Below the pieces are notes generated by a model that made no database searches, had not been told where the DNA came from, and saw nothing but the letters and a program-made list of their open reading frames with translations. From contig NC_064619.1 of the NCBI RefSeq assembly GCF_023898315.1, positions 347,644,650-347,708,649 on the forward strand: a stretch of DNA of 64,000 nucleotides. Reading direction: 5' to 3'. A program made the translations under genes and the position numbers. This stretch comes from Schistocerca nitens. Taxonomy: Eukaryota > Arthropoda > Insecta > Orthoptera > Acrididae. Shown here piece after piece: positions 1-11,310 of the stretch. The stretch's first letter is position 1. Every line of letters starts with the position of its first letter.

Positions 1-544
1 GTAAACTGCACCACACCACTTTTGTGAACGCTGATCAGTATGGCTTGCCTCTTGACTGTGCTAAAACTAATAGTATCAAATGTTCACTAAAAACACAAAT
101 ACCACTTCCCGGGAGCTACAGAGAATCTAATGATTGAGTAGAAATCCCAATACAGAGACGAATACACTAAAATTCTATCCGTATTTATAAAGTAAATATA
201 ACAAAGTTAACATTTACATGCAAGAGTGTTTGCTACAAATAAGTTACTTAATGTAGTGTCAAAACAGAATTCTGCCCAGATGCACTATAGATTAGCATCA
301 GCGTGAATGGTTCGTCCCATTATTCCAATTTGTTTGCATATTTAATGAGAATTTAGTAAGTTAATGTTTGTAAGATGATCATCTGAGAAGCGCAAAAAGG
401 CATTTGCGAGCTGAATAAAGGCATCATTTCCATTAGACTCTCTCCTTTCCGTTTGTGATGTGTAAATTCTAAATCAGAGTTGGTCATTCCGCGATGTTTA
501 GTGTGTAATAAAGTAACATCTGTAAGAAAATATTCTAAAAGAGT
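1..544. other. Unassigned AT-rich sequence
   Basis: I see no open reading frame of note, no tRNA-like boxes and no recognisable element before the decayed Penelope-like tail that begins near 545. Confidence 0.5.
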
Positions 545-1985
545 ATGTAATAAATGATGAAATATTCTCGCCCTTCAATCCAGGTGCCTACTTCGAAATT
601 ACATACCGTTTCGATGATCTACAATCTCATCATCTACTGGCGAATTGTCGAGATGGTGCTGGTTCCTACGCCCTGTGGTGGGGGTCGCGAACCAAGCCGT
701 TAGACTAGCGAAGCATCAGCTACAAGGTGTGTCTCAGATGTATGCATCTGATTTGTTCCGTGCAGAGTCGCGAAATGTAGGGCTGTGTTTTCCGATGTTT
801 TCGCAGCCACACCTGTGAACATTGTTATACATACCGGATATTTTCTGTAGTATTTTGTCCTTACCCTACTCAGGCAGCCGGCCGAAGTGGCCGTGCGGTT
901 CTAGGCGCTACAGTCTGGAACCGCAAGACCGCTACGGTCGCAGGTTCGAATCCTGCCTCGGGCATGGATGTGTGTGATGTCGTTAGGTTAGTTAGGTTTA
1001 AGTAGTTCTAAGTTCTAGGGGCCTGATGACCTCAGAAGTTGAGTCCCGTAGTGCTCAGAGCCATTTGAACCTACTCAGGCTCATCTTTTGTTTTTCTTGA
1101 GGATCGAAAGTTTCTCTTGACGTTGCTTTTTACGAGAGTTCTAATTAATTTGCTCAACGGAATCCCAATATAGCGGATAAAGGCAATATTCTCCTCTTCC
1201 TTCTCTACTGCTTCTTTGTGGATGGCTGTAGCCTTAGTTTCCTTCACTGCACGTATGTTCGGCACCTCGCTGCATCCATTTTGACATCACACCTCTAAAG
1301 TATTGTAGCTCAGGTGGTAGACTGTCTTTGTCACAAATGACACGTGTTCTGTGTACGAAGATCGTTAGTGAAGTGTATCGCTGCGCTTCATGATGGAAGA
1401 GCATAGCATGAAGTTAGACCTCTGTGTGGGTCTCTTTCCTGTAGATTACATGTTCTAGGGTACCACCTGCTGCTTTACTTATTAGGAGGTCCAAAAATGG
1501 AAGACATACATTCTGGTCAAGTTCCATTGTAAACTTTTACGTTTTGGTTCATGCTATTCAGGTGGTGAGGTAACTCATTCGAGGTCTCTCTGCCATGCTC
1601 CCACACGACAGAAGTGTCATCCACGTAACGGATGAAATGTTTAAGTTTGACCAGTGCAGTATTTTAGTGCTATATTCTCAAAGTGTTCCGTATAGAGATA
1701 AGCAAATGAATGACTTTTAGTCAACCTACAGCTTTTGCATCAACTTCTTCGCAGAACTCCTGACCACGTTTCTTGTAACCTATGGTGAGTATACTTTTAA
1801 GCAGCTTCAGCGTTAGAGGATCGAAAAGGTACACTAAGAGGCAGAAGAAGGTGCCTTGAAGTTGGACTTGCGTGAAAATAGATGTTACGTCGAAGCTTAT
1901 CAGCAAATAGTTCTTCAGTAGCCGCATTTCTTTCACTAAGGCCACGAATTCGGCAGTCTCTCGCGTGATGAGTACACTGTCCTGC
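545..1985 (-). pseudogene. Decayed Penelope-like retroelement (RT plus tail)
   Basis: On the minus strand, 1721-1945 encodes a 74-residue stretch with the Penelope RT pattern LLISFDVTSIFT followed by a GQEFCEEVD block. After a frameshift, 1640-1270 gives RYVDDTSVVWEHG, a block like LPFLDLLI and IYRKETHT. These match, in order, the RT palm motifs of Penelope-like elements. Then 1265-1071 resembles the linker before the GIY-YIG domain (EENIAFIRYIG). A SINE interrupts the element at 876-1069. Past it, the endonuclease region is too decayed to call, and the tail near 545-660 keeps a stem followed by CGAAACGG. Several stops and frameshifts show it is dead. It is clearly diverged from the three copies at 35.9-42.2 kb, so it is a second family or a far older insertion. 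Confidence 0.75.
876..1069 (+). mobile_element. tRNA-derived SINE, head type A
   Basis: The Pol III A box lies near 886-900 and the B box GGTTCGAATCC near 943-953. A common tail follows, ending in AGCCATTTGAAC. The repeat CCTACTCAGGC occurs on both sides (865-875 and 1070-1080) as an 11-bp target site duplication, so both ends are exact. It interrupts the Penelope-like remnant and is therefore younger. Confidence 0.93.
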
Positions 1986-2492
1986 TAAGAGATTCGGAAC
2001 AGGCGACTTCTTCGCATTTTCCTGCAGCCCTTTAGCCTTGGCTACTCTGGGATTTCCTATTTATTTCATTCTTAGGAGATTTATATTCTTGTATTCCTAT
2101 CTTCCCCTGAACATTTTTGTACTTCCTTGTTTCCTCGATCAACTGAAGTATTTCATCCGCTCCCAAGGGTCCGTCGCAATTACCATCCTTGAACCTACGT
2201 TTTCCTGTCCAACATCTCTGATTGCTCTTTTCAGAGCTTTCCACTCCTCTTCAACTAAGCAGCCTACTTTGAAGTTCCTAAACGCAGTATCAACTTAGCG
2301 AACTTGAAACGCGTCTTGTCATTTCCCAGTACTTCAGTATCCTAATTCCTTCAACACTTTTTCCTCCGGACTAACGTCTGAAAATTGTTTACTCCTCACC
2401 ATGGTTATAACTTGCATTCCAACATCTCCTTACGGAATGTCAGTCTGATCGTAATGTCTTTTCCAAGTGTACCAACTCCTCTTGTGATTCTT

Positions 2493-2686
2493 GGCTCAAA
2501 TGGCTCTGAGCACTATGCGACTTAACTGCTGTGGTCATCAGTCGCCTACAACTTAGAACTAATTAAACCTAACTAACCTAAGGACATCACACACATCCAT
2601 GCCCGAGGCAGGATTCGAACCTGCGACCGTAGCGGTCGCTCGGCTCCAGACTGTAGCGCCCAGAACCGCACGGACACTCCGGCCGG
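2493..2686 (-). mobile_element. tRNA-derived SINE, head type A
   Basis: The reverse complement shows the head with a B box (GGTTCGAATCC), the usual body and an AGCCATTTGAGCC tail. A perfect 14-bp target duplication, CTCTTGTGATTCTT, flanks it at 2479-2492 and 2687-2700. It lies inside the RTE remnant. Confidence 0.94.
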
Positions 2687-2760
2687 CTCTTGTGATTCTT
2701 AAAACAAAATATTTGCTATTAGCATCCGAAATTTATTACAGGTTTATTTTTGTTACTCCC

Positions 2761-2980
2761 TCTAAAAAATGGTTCAAATGGCTCTGAGCACTATGGAACT
2801 TAACGTCTATGGTCATTAGTTCCCTAGAACTTAGAACTACTTAAACCCAACTAACCCAAGGACAGCACACAACACGCAGTCATCACGAGGCAGAGAAAAT
2901 CCCTGACCCCGCCGGGAATCGAACCCGGGATCCTAGGCGCAGGAAGCGAGAACGCTACCGCATGACCAAGAGCTGCGGAC
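2761..2980 (-). mobile_element. tRNA-derived SINE, head type B
   Basis: The tail is shared with type A (AGCCATTTGAACC), but the tRNA-like head is different: the reverse complement has a GCGGTAGCGTTCTCGC-type A-box region and B box GGTTCGATTCC. The 10-bp target duplication TGTTACTCCC is at 2751-2760 and 2981-2990. An A-rich run on the plus strand (2764-2769) is the T-rich 3' end of the element. Confidence 0.92.
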
Positions 2981-3249
2981 TGTTACTCCCACATTCCTAC
3001 TGCCAAACTCATATTCTACTGTATGTCTTCTATTTATTTCCCTACAACCTCGTTCTAATCCCTTCATTCCTACTGCCAAGCTCATATTCTCCTCTAACCC
3101 TGTGATCTATTCGTTCCCCGACAACTAATTTCCGAACACCAAGGACTATTAAATTTTCATCTCCCTTTAAATACCGAATTACTAGTTCAAAAATCACAAA
3201 GAAATAGATATAGAAGAAGATGGTAACAATTCCACAACGCATGAGACCG

Positions 3250-4870
3250 CCATGAGATAAAAAACTATTTCACGAACTACATAAAAGTATAATAGAATGG
3301 TGGCAACAAACATATGAGGATACAATGGCAACCTTCGTGTTGCACACCCGAGTCGAGTGGAAATGAATTCGAAACATCAAACAACAACTCCCCTCCCCCG
3401 CACAAACCACAGCAATCGACGGACCAGACGGCTTAATGTTTGACACTCTGGGAAAAGCAGAACATTTTGCTGACGAATATAACCAAAAAATGTCCTTACC
3501 GGCTAACGGTCCATCTGATCGAAACCAAATAGAAAAAAAAGACCACGGAACCCAACAACTCCTACAGCACTTCAGAGACACACTTTCGATATCAAGATCA
3601 CTACTCACAACACCAGCTGAAATAAAGAAAATTACCTCCAAAACGAAGAACACAGCTCCACGTACAGATCAGATTTCCAACATTCATCTCATAAACTTAC
3701 CAAGAAAAGCTGTAGTCTTACTAACACGTATAATCAACAGTTGCTTGCTACTGGTATGCTGCCCAGATTCGTGGAAAATAACTAAAATATTTCCTATACC
3801 AAAACTAGGAAAAACCCATCGGAACCATCAAACCACAGACCAGTAAATCTCATACAGACGTTAGCAAAAATCCTGGATAGAGTCATCCCAAAACGATTAC
3901 AGCTGTGTCTAACAGAAGAAAATATTATGCGGCCAGAACAATACGGTTTCACATCCAAATTATCGGCAAAATTACAACTAATTAGAATTACAGAATACAT
4001 GTAAAACAGCTTCAACCTCAGTAAGTCAACATGAGCGGTATTCTTCGACATAACTAAAGCTTACGACAGAGTACGGAAACAAAACTTGATACTCAAATTG
4101 TATCAGACAACTCCTATAATAGACTGCTACATTAAAATCATAGACAGTTTTCTACAAAAAATACTTGGTAAGAGATCGTCTGTCAAGATACCAGAAGCAC
4201 GAATACCACTACGTTCCGCCATTTCGCTTATATTATTCAACCGATACGTCAATGACTTACCCACTCTCCCAAACGTAGCATTGAGCCTATATGCAGACTA
4301 CAAAGCCTTTTTAACATCTGGGCGCAGCATCGAGCATCGACACAACAATAGAGAGAGCCCAGAGACAGGTCGATATTATGGTAACTTTGGCACAACGTAA
4401 TAAAATTACTGTCCATGCAACAAAAGCGGCAGCATTATTTTTCACAAAAAAACGGAAACAAAGATACGAACACAAATCCAAACAGCAGAAACGATATATT
4501 TAGGAATTTATCTCGACCAAGCATTAATATTTAAAGAAAATACAATAGAACCTAAGATAACAGCAAAGAAAATGACGAACTCGCTTATACCATTTTTCAA
4601 AAGCGAAAAACTAAATATAAAAGCCAAGTTGAAACTATGTAGATTCACAGTTCAATCGACAATACTCTACGGAGCAGCAGCATGGCGCACAAGTTGCATA
4701 AAGAACATCAAACAGTTCCAAATAGTAAAGAACACCTACCTGAGATGGTCTCTCGTGGTACCTCGATGGTCGAGAATCACCGAAATCCATCAAGAATTAA
4801 ATCAGAAATATATTGAAGAGAAAATCAAAGATCATGCAAAAAAAAATCTTCCAAATTGACTCCACCAGAA
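3250..4870 (+). pseudogene. Jockey-clade-like LINE reverse transcriptase remnant
   Basis: The reading frame at 3436-3846 contains TAPRTDQISNIHLINLPRKA and PDSWKITKIFPIPKLGK, the N-terminal RT blocks of Jockey-like non-LTR elements. From 3840 it continues, with in-frame stops, as RPVNLIQTLAKILDRV, then YGFTSKLS and FFDITKAYDRV. In 4086-4400 the active-site block reads YADYKAF where YADD is expected, so the second catalytic Asp is lost. 4572-4859 holds the C-terminal block ILYGAAAWR. No endonuclease or poly-A tail is identified. It is a 5'-truncated, inactive copy. The clade assignment is by motif pattern only. Confidence 0.8.
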
Positions 4871-5284
4871 ACCGAACCCCGTAACTCACAAATGTTGCCG
4901 CAGTAGACCCACAACCATGGCACAGATAGAGTCCCGAAATCTAAGATATCCGGATAACACTACAAAATTCTACCTAAGGACGCTTTCCATCTCACGGTGA
5001 TAACTACCAACCTGGATAAGAACTTCTGAAGGAAAGCAAAAAAGACACGATTTCAAGACGAAAAATAGAATGATGGAAACGAAAATCTATCAATAACAAA
5101 GGACAACAAGACAGAAGAACCATGGACCCTTATGAGAGCCCCAAATCTTCTGAAAGTGCTAATAAAGACCGGGAAAAACCTACCCTTCCTCACAACGTAA
5201 AAATGAGTGGAAACTGACAAAGGCAGGTACACGTGGGCACGACACATGACACAGAAAGAAAAAAAAATCCGTTAAATATCCTCA
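4871..5284. other. Unassigned, possible LINE 3' flank
   Basis: A-rich sequence follows the Jockey-like remnant and includes an A-run near 5260-5267. It may be the 3' UTR of that element. I see no coding motif. Confidence 0.35.
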
Positions 5285-5905
5285 TACGCTTTCTCTGCTT
5301 CCTCGTCTGCTCCTTGCGAGGTTGATATGTATGCCTCCACAATCGGTGTCGGCGTTGGTTTGCTGTCGAAGCTGATGTAACCTAGCTATCACCAAACAGT
5401 AACTCGCTCTCCACGCTACCTTCTTGTTGATAACTAATCCTACGTCCGTTATATCACTTTCAGCTGCTGTTGATATTGTTCTATTTTCGTATAACTAGAA
5501 AAGCGTATCTTCTTCCCATTTCATATGACTGATTCCCACTACATCTGGATTCAGCCTTTGACATTTGATACTCTAATTCGTAGAATGTTATCCCGTCTTG
5601 GTTATTCCATCTTTTATGGTCACCTCCACCTGGGCAGTCCACTCTCGTAGACCCGAATGGGGAACAATTCCGGAATCTTTCGTCAGAGGAGAAATCATGA
5701 TGCCACTTTCTCAGTTGCCAGTCGCATGAGCTGTGGATACATATTGTCTCCCGTGTAGCGGTTTCCATTGCTTTCTCCAGCCGCATTTTGTTGGGAACTG
5801 TTGATTCTTCCTCCTCTTTGGGGCAGTTTCCCATTCTGAGGGCAAGGGAGTGCCCTGAATCTCTGTCGACTCCTCCGCTCCTCTCTCACATGGCTGTTGG
5901 AACAA
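5285..5905 (-). pseudogene. RTE-type LINE 5' region and endonuclease fragment
   Basis: In the reverse complement, 5900-5650 is an untranslated leader. It is followed by RWNNQDGITFYELEYQ (where a WNVRT-like start is expected) and then, near 5385-5285, LGYISFDSKPTPTPIVEAYI and STSQGADEEAEKAYE. This is the substrate-contact part of the RTE endonuclease, whose usual pattern is VQVYAPTS. Stops and shifts occur between blocks. It lies head to head with the plus-strand copy that starts near 5990, so the two 5' ends face each other. Confidence 0.7.
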
Positions 5906-5989
5906 ATAGAGTTCTTCTTATGCTAGAACTCTTGATGATGATTTTTATTCAAAATGAAGTAAGTGGCGGGTTTAGAACGTGGGACCCAC

Positions 5990-6830
5990 GATATTTTGCG
6001 TTAAAAAAGTTAATGTGTACCCACAGGACTTATACCCTGTAAATTGAAAAAGTGTAATGATGATGTCGCCGCTCTACTGGAAAGGATTCCTGATATAATC
6101 CCCCTTTCGTAGCTCACAGAGAAGACTGCCAAGAGAGAGGTGCCTACGAGAAGAATGTGCAATAACCAACGATGGAATAACATTCTACGAGTCGGAACAT
6201 GGAATGTCACAAATGTGAACGAAATCACGAAGTTAGAAGATATGAAAAGAGAAATTCAAAGGCTCCATCTAGATGTAATGGGGCCCAGTGAAATGAATTG
6301 GAAAGAAGACAGGAATTTGTGACAAATAGATTCATGGTAATACCAACAGCAGCAGAAAATGGTATAATAGCAGTAGTATTTGTTATGAAGAGGAAAACTA
6401 GGCAGGGGATGTGCTAATGTGAATAGTCCACTGACAGTGTTGCTCACATCAGATTAGACAGCATGCCGACATTGATAATGGTAGTTCACGTACACAAGCC
6501 AGCGCCGTAAGCATCAGATGAAGAGAAGAAATATATGAGGATGATGGCCGGGTAATTCGCACTATAAAGGGAGATGTTTATCTAATATTCATGGTGAACT
6601 TGAACGCGGCTGTAGCAGAAGAGATAGAGAAAACTGTTACGGCAGAACAGGATCTTGGCTGTGTGAATGGGAAAGGAAGAAAAACTAATTAAGTTCTGCA
6701 ATAAATTTCAGATAATAGCAAATACTATGTTCAAGAATCACAAGAGAAAGTTGCAAGGTGTCAGGAAAATCCAACACCTTCCATGAAAACCATGACATGA
6801 TAAGCAAATCCGGCAGTATGTCACACAGCT
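5990..6830 (+). pseudogene. RTE-type LINE 5' region and endonuclease fragment
   Basis: At 6140-6322 the frame reads LRVGTWNVTNVNEITKLEDM and then LDVMGPSEMNWKED, the N-terminal endonuclease blocks (GTWNVRT and LGxSExxW) of RTE-like elements. Further on, broken by stops, come VNLNAAV near 6600 (the GDFNA block) and a segment like NTLFKNHKRK near 6720-6760. The copy ends before the RT. Its 5' leader resembles the reverse complement of the neighbouring copy at 5650-5905. Confidence 0.75.
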
Positions 6831-7033
6831 CCGAATAAATCGTGACATTAAATTAACCATAGTACTACGATCAACGAGTGAGCAAATGGAATAACACAGA
6901 CTAACACAAGAACGCCTAAATGCATGTCATACCTTCCCACCATGAAACAGACACAGTTCCGAGGGAAGAAACGAGAGCAGAACCGTGTTAAGCTAGAAGG
7001 CCCTACAATAAGGGACGGACACCCACGTCTCCA

Positions 7034-7382
7034 GCCAACCACCAGGACCACCCCCCAGCCCATGGTAAAAGATAGAGCCATCCTGAAGAACAGCAGAGAT
7101 CTTACGATAACACTAAAAGGGCCACACCAGCTGCAAGTTTTAGTGTGAGACATTTTCGCGTCTCTGTTAGGTTCAAAATGTTAAAAACATTGCCCCACCA
7201 AGAAAAGTAACCGCCAGGACCACCCCCAGCCCATGGTAAAAGATAGAGCCATCCAGAAGAACAGTAGAGACCTTACGATAACACTAAAAGGGCCACACCA
7301 GCTGCAAGTCTTAGCATGAGACTTTTTCGCGTCTCTGCTACGTTGCAAACGTTAAAAACTTTTCCCCACCACGAAAAGTATA
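7034..7382 (+). repeat. Two-unit tandem repeat, about 172 bp each
   Basis: Unit 1 (about 7034-7209) and unit 2 (about 7210-7382) share CAGGACCACCCCCAGCCCAT, a block like GATAGAGCCATCC, GGGCCACACCAGCTGCAAGT and an end of the type CCCCACCA-GAAAAGTA. The offset between CAGGACCA in the two units is 172 bases and I count few substitutions. Class unknown; it may be part of a longer repeat that continues to about 8360. Confidence 0.85.
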
Positions 7383-8360
7383 ACGTTTCTCATTGGATAG
7401 ACAGAATTTTGTAGGTGGAGCTTAAGGTTAACATTGAGACCCTGATTGGTCAGATGAAAACACAGCCAGATAGTTTTTTTTAAACCAACTTCGGTAAATT
7501 GTAGTAAGGAGAAGTTAGGAGAGAGTTACTTCCGAGATGGCGAGGTGCGTGGAGCTGTGCTGCCCGCCGCCCCCTGACGAACACCGACAAGGTAATGAAC
7601 GCACGCGATGCCGCATTTTTGAGCGCATAAGGCTTCACTCAGAACTGCAGAAGTTTCACCTGTTACTCCCCTTTTTACGTAATACTAGGGTCGATCATCA
7701 ATTAAATCTCCTGGTATTCACATTTGCTACGTGAAGTTTAAATCTGAAACGCGATGATTTTTCTGTTATATAATTACTGAGAAGCCACATCAGCCACTGT
7801 AATTACGACAAGTTAGATAAGTAATTAAAGATAATTGAGGGTCACTGTAGACCATTTTGATAGTTTCCTCTTTTATGAAACTTAACTTAAACCTAGATTA
7901 TAGATGTGATATGGCATAGGCCATCCTTCGATCCATTGTAGAACTTGGAAACCCACTCAGGGAATATTCGTTCACATTTTTGTTGAACGCAGTTGGTTTT
8001 TATCATCCTGTATTAAAATATTTCCTTTTATCAATAGTGCAATTTATAAACAATGTTTTGTGAGTAGAATAAAATTCTCAATGGTAAACTTAACTGCTTT
8101 TTCGACGTTATTTTACCAGCTAACAAAAAATAGGAAAGCCTTGAGCCCCTTCCACTAAATTTAGTTAGTATTAATATTCTTTTACAGGGAGTGCAGTGGA
8201 GCTGACGCTGAAATCATTAAGTATTTGGTTATATCATCGCTAGTCTCACGGAACTCTACATGTCATGTGTGGTCTGGCGTCTCCTTACCAGCAACAGGTC
8301 CCACGTTCAAACTAGTCAATTCCCTAAAAAAACACGCTAAGAGCGACGTTGCGCGGAAGT
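7383..8360. other. Unassigned repeat-like DNA with exon-like features
   Basis: A short frame starts at 7537 in a GC-rich stretch, and CGACAAG|GTAATG near 7587 fits a splice donor. Near 8185 a pyrimidine tract ends in TTTTACAG|GGAGTG, which fits an acceptor. No protein family is recognised. The whole stretch may be a non-coding part of the same dispersed repeat as 7034-7382. An exon reading is weak. Confidence 0.25.
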
Positions 8361-8394
8361 GGTAGGGAGACATGGCTTAGAACAAACAGACACC

Positions 8395-10168
8395 ACGCAG
8401 AAAGAAAGTGTACTTGGAAAAGCCCAGAGACTTTATATATTTCCAACTGGATTCACCATTGCCAGACAGAGATTCCGAAATCAGATATTGGATTGTAAAG
8501 CGTACCAAGGTGCATTTATAGAGGCGGATCAGAATAACGATGAAGAGTATATTGACGACGAAGAGGTCTGAAGGAAACAATCTGGAAGAAAGTGGGATGC
8601 TGAATTACTGACAAGGGAAACTCCCCATCGCACCCACCTCAGACTTCGTGGTGAGTTGGCCCTTCGGATAACCTGTCAAAAACTGAACACACATCAAACA
8701 TGAAAACAGGAAGAAGCTGTACTGAGCAATGGAAAAAAGAAGCAGAATAGAAACACTCAACAGTTCCAGCTTAACGTGTGCGCTATCGAGCAACTTCGAA
8801 GAGGGTCAAGCCGTGTTCATGTGGTCACGGTTTTAGACTCGAGGTGCGACATCGGTTTTTTATATTTGCCTCGTATTGAAAATTTCTTTCACAAAATTAC
8901 GAACTGTCCGTCCGATCACTGGATTTAAAATTTACGCATGTGTCGTGCTGTAATGTCCGTTTGCAACAGCTACGTGTAACGAAGGGACCTCCAGACGTAC
9001 GTCCCTCTCACTTGTTCCACACAGGTACCACTTGTTATACTTCTGGCGTTCCGTTTTGGAAGTTTAGACTCTTGAAATCCTTCGTTGCAACACAGTTCAC
9101 ACCCGTGTATTTGTTGTTTTCATCTCTGTGAGGAATCTATGCAGCATCTCGCCTTCTCTCTCTAGTCATCACATTTATTTGCGACTGTAATATATTGTTA
9201 CCACATGACTCATATTCTGTGATAACTAGTGAGAGCAGGTGAGATGGCGCTAGTGAGAGCAGGCGAGATGCCACATGGGCTTCTCACACAAATGAAAACA
9301 TGAAATAAATGGGTGTGAACTATGATACAACAAAGGTATGAAGAGTCAAAACCTCCAAAACGGAACGCAATAGGCATAACATGCAGTACCAGTGTGGAAC
9401 AAATGGGAGGTACGTACGTCTGGAGGTTCCTTCGTTACACATTGCTGTTGCATACGGACACATTACACCACGACATATGTACAAATTTGAATACAACGAG
9501 TAGACACGTCAATAACCAGACGAACAGTTCTTAGTTTTGTGAAAAAAAGACAAAAATTGAGCACGAGGAAGATTGGAACTCCGATCTCGCTCTTTGCAGT
9601 CAAACACCGTAGCCACATGACCACGACACGACGCTCGTTATTGTTGCTCGATATTGCACACATTAAATTCTGACCGTTCACTGTTTCTATTTTGCTTCAT
9701 TTTCCTCGGTTCCGTACGCCTTCTTCATGTTTTCATGTTTGATCTGTGTTCAGTTTTTGACAGGCTGTCCAATGGGCCAACTTACCACTAAATCTGAGGG
9801 GGTGCGGGGGGTGTGTGTGGGAGGGGTGCGATTGGGAGGTTTCCTTGTGAGGAATGATTAGACACGCTGTAAATTTTCTATGGATGCGGATACTGCGGTA
9901 AAGAACACCAGAATAGGCAGCTCAGCTGACTTTTCCAAAAAGAGCAATCTCAGAATAACAGCGAAATGACTTTGGGTAACAGATGAAGAAGGAAGTACAA
10001 AAATGTTCAGGAGATTCCTTAGTAATGAAATAAAAAGAATTGCAGGACAGCCAAGGGGGAATTCGTGTAGAAAGATGTGAAGAAATCAAAGAAGAAATGA
10101 TCGTCGGGGGGACTGCCTGAGCATACGGAAAAGTCAAAAGAACTTTCGGTGAAATTAAAAGCAGAAAG
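8395..10168 (+). pseudogene. RTE-type LINE fragment split by a foldback element
   Basis: At 8400-8560 the frame gives FTIARQRFRNQILDCKAYQG, the end of the RTE endonuclease. After the foldback insertion (8612-9847) the same element resumes at 9851 with the endonuclease-RT linker. It runs to about 10168, where the sequence matches a run preceding the RT (AYGKVKRTFGEIKS-like). Reading frames are broken throughout. Confidence 0.72.
8612..9847. mobile_element. Long foldback (inverted-repeat) element
   Basis: The left end, CAAGGGAAACTCCCCATCGC, is mirrored by the reverse complement of the right end (CAAGGAAACCTCCCAATCGC). The two arms stay recognisably complementary through almost the whole length, about 550-600 bases each. 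Examples are ACCTCCAGACGTACGT (near 8988 and, inverted, near 9410) and TGTTCCACAC (near 9015 and, inverted, near 9390). The centre is near 9160-9240. A 3-bp TGA repeat flanks it (8609-8611 and 9848-9850). No transposase is encoded. It splits an RTE LINE remnant, so it moved later. The superfamily is not clear. Confidence 0.85.
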
Positions 10169-11310
10169 TTATCCTCTCAGAGGACTTCAGTATATCCATT
10201 CCACTTATCCTGTGCATTTGGAAGTGGGGTTCCCACTTTTTGTCAATTTCTTGAACACATACTGGTTATTTGAATTGCTCGTAGAACGAAGACTTGACAT
10301 GCCTCGATCTGTCTCAGATGCCAGCAGACTACCGTGCGGTAGCGGTTTCGGCACCGTAAACGGATGAGGTATAAAAGACACGGAATAAATGAGTAATTTA
10401 CGTGAATTGCACTGAATGTCAGCACCTACGTGCCCATGATTTCGCTCTTGCCTTTTAGAGGAAGGTCGCTCGTGGATTCTGAGCGCTTTGGACAGGCCCT
10501 TCACTGCTAGATGAGCAGCGTGCAGCAGTAGCGTGCATTTAGCATTTTGTTCGGCACTTGACAGATGTGCAGCTGTGCTACTTCACTGTTCACATGCAAC
10601 TGCAAGTGGGCGAATTATCGGTCCGCATGTGATTAAGGACTGTCAGTCGATGGCTGATTGTATTTGGGTCGCTAACAGGATCACAGCAAAGCGACGCAGC
10701 CATTACTCTGTAATTAAAGCCAGCTTCCCAATAGCTGAATGTCGCTCAGTGGCGCCGCTCTGCTCTGGACATCAAACGATTACAAATATGCCCCTATGAT
10801 GACGCGTACACTGACCCGGAAGACAGCTCAATACAAGCCCTCACAACTGAAAACAGCAAAATGTGTAATCTGCGACCAACCGATGTCATATTTACGATGA
10901 CTGCGTCAATAGTAATTTGTGTCTGCACTCCTGTAGAACAATGGATTGTCGCGCTATAGAGCACTCCTATATACTAATGCCAGAAGAACGAATACCTGCA
11001 TCAGAAACACTACAAATTTTCCATATTTTGGGAAATAATATTGGTAACTATAAATAGAAATGATGGCTTGTATTAGTCCTCTGTGTAAGCTACATATAAC
11101 AAAAATAAATAAAAGAACGCACCGCTTGAAAGCACTGAGGTAATGCAGATACCGTAAATACACCTACTCGATTTCGCTGATGATTTGGATAATATTTCGT
11201 CTGTTGTACAATTATCTGCATTTATTATGGCAGCGTTCAAATGGATATTATTCTAATAATTTTTAATCACTAACTCTAATCTATGTGACAAAATGGGATC
11301 AGTGAATAGA
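10169..11310. other. No recognised feature
   Basis: Unique-looking sequence with only short open frames that lack any family pattern. Confidence 0.45.

Larger units (their letters stand above)
2030..3190 (-). pseudogene. RTE-type LINE fragment: endonuclease end and linker
   Basis: Reading leftward, 3180-3045 gives an apurinic-type endonuclease segment containing GEYELGSRNEG. It continues through 2750-2701 and 2480-2310, and then into the endonuclease-RT linker (2300-2040, EEEWKALKRAIRDVG). The pieces are collinear once two SINEs (2493-2686 and 2761-2980) are removed. This is the endonuclease module of RTE/BovB-like non-LTR elements, often annotated as craniofacial development protein 2-like. 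Frameshifts and stops are frequent and the RT domain is absent, so it is a relic. Confidence 0.75.

Noticed and set aside
943..953. tRNA genes at the many B boxes
   Set aside because: Each lies in a SINE with a long non-tRNA body and target duplications; no cloverleaf with a proper acceptor stem was found.
2599..2787. Frames beginning MPEAGFEPA (2599 and 15746)
   Set aside because: They translate the tRNA-like head of SINEs in reverse; this peptide is a common false protein in repeat-rich genomes.
10205..10504. 99-residue minus frame
   Set aside because: No family pattern, overlapped by other frames, and no splice or promoter context.
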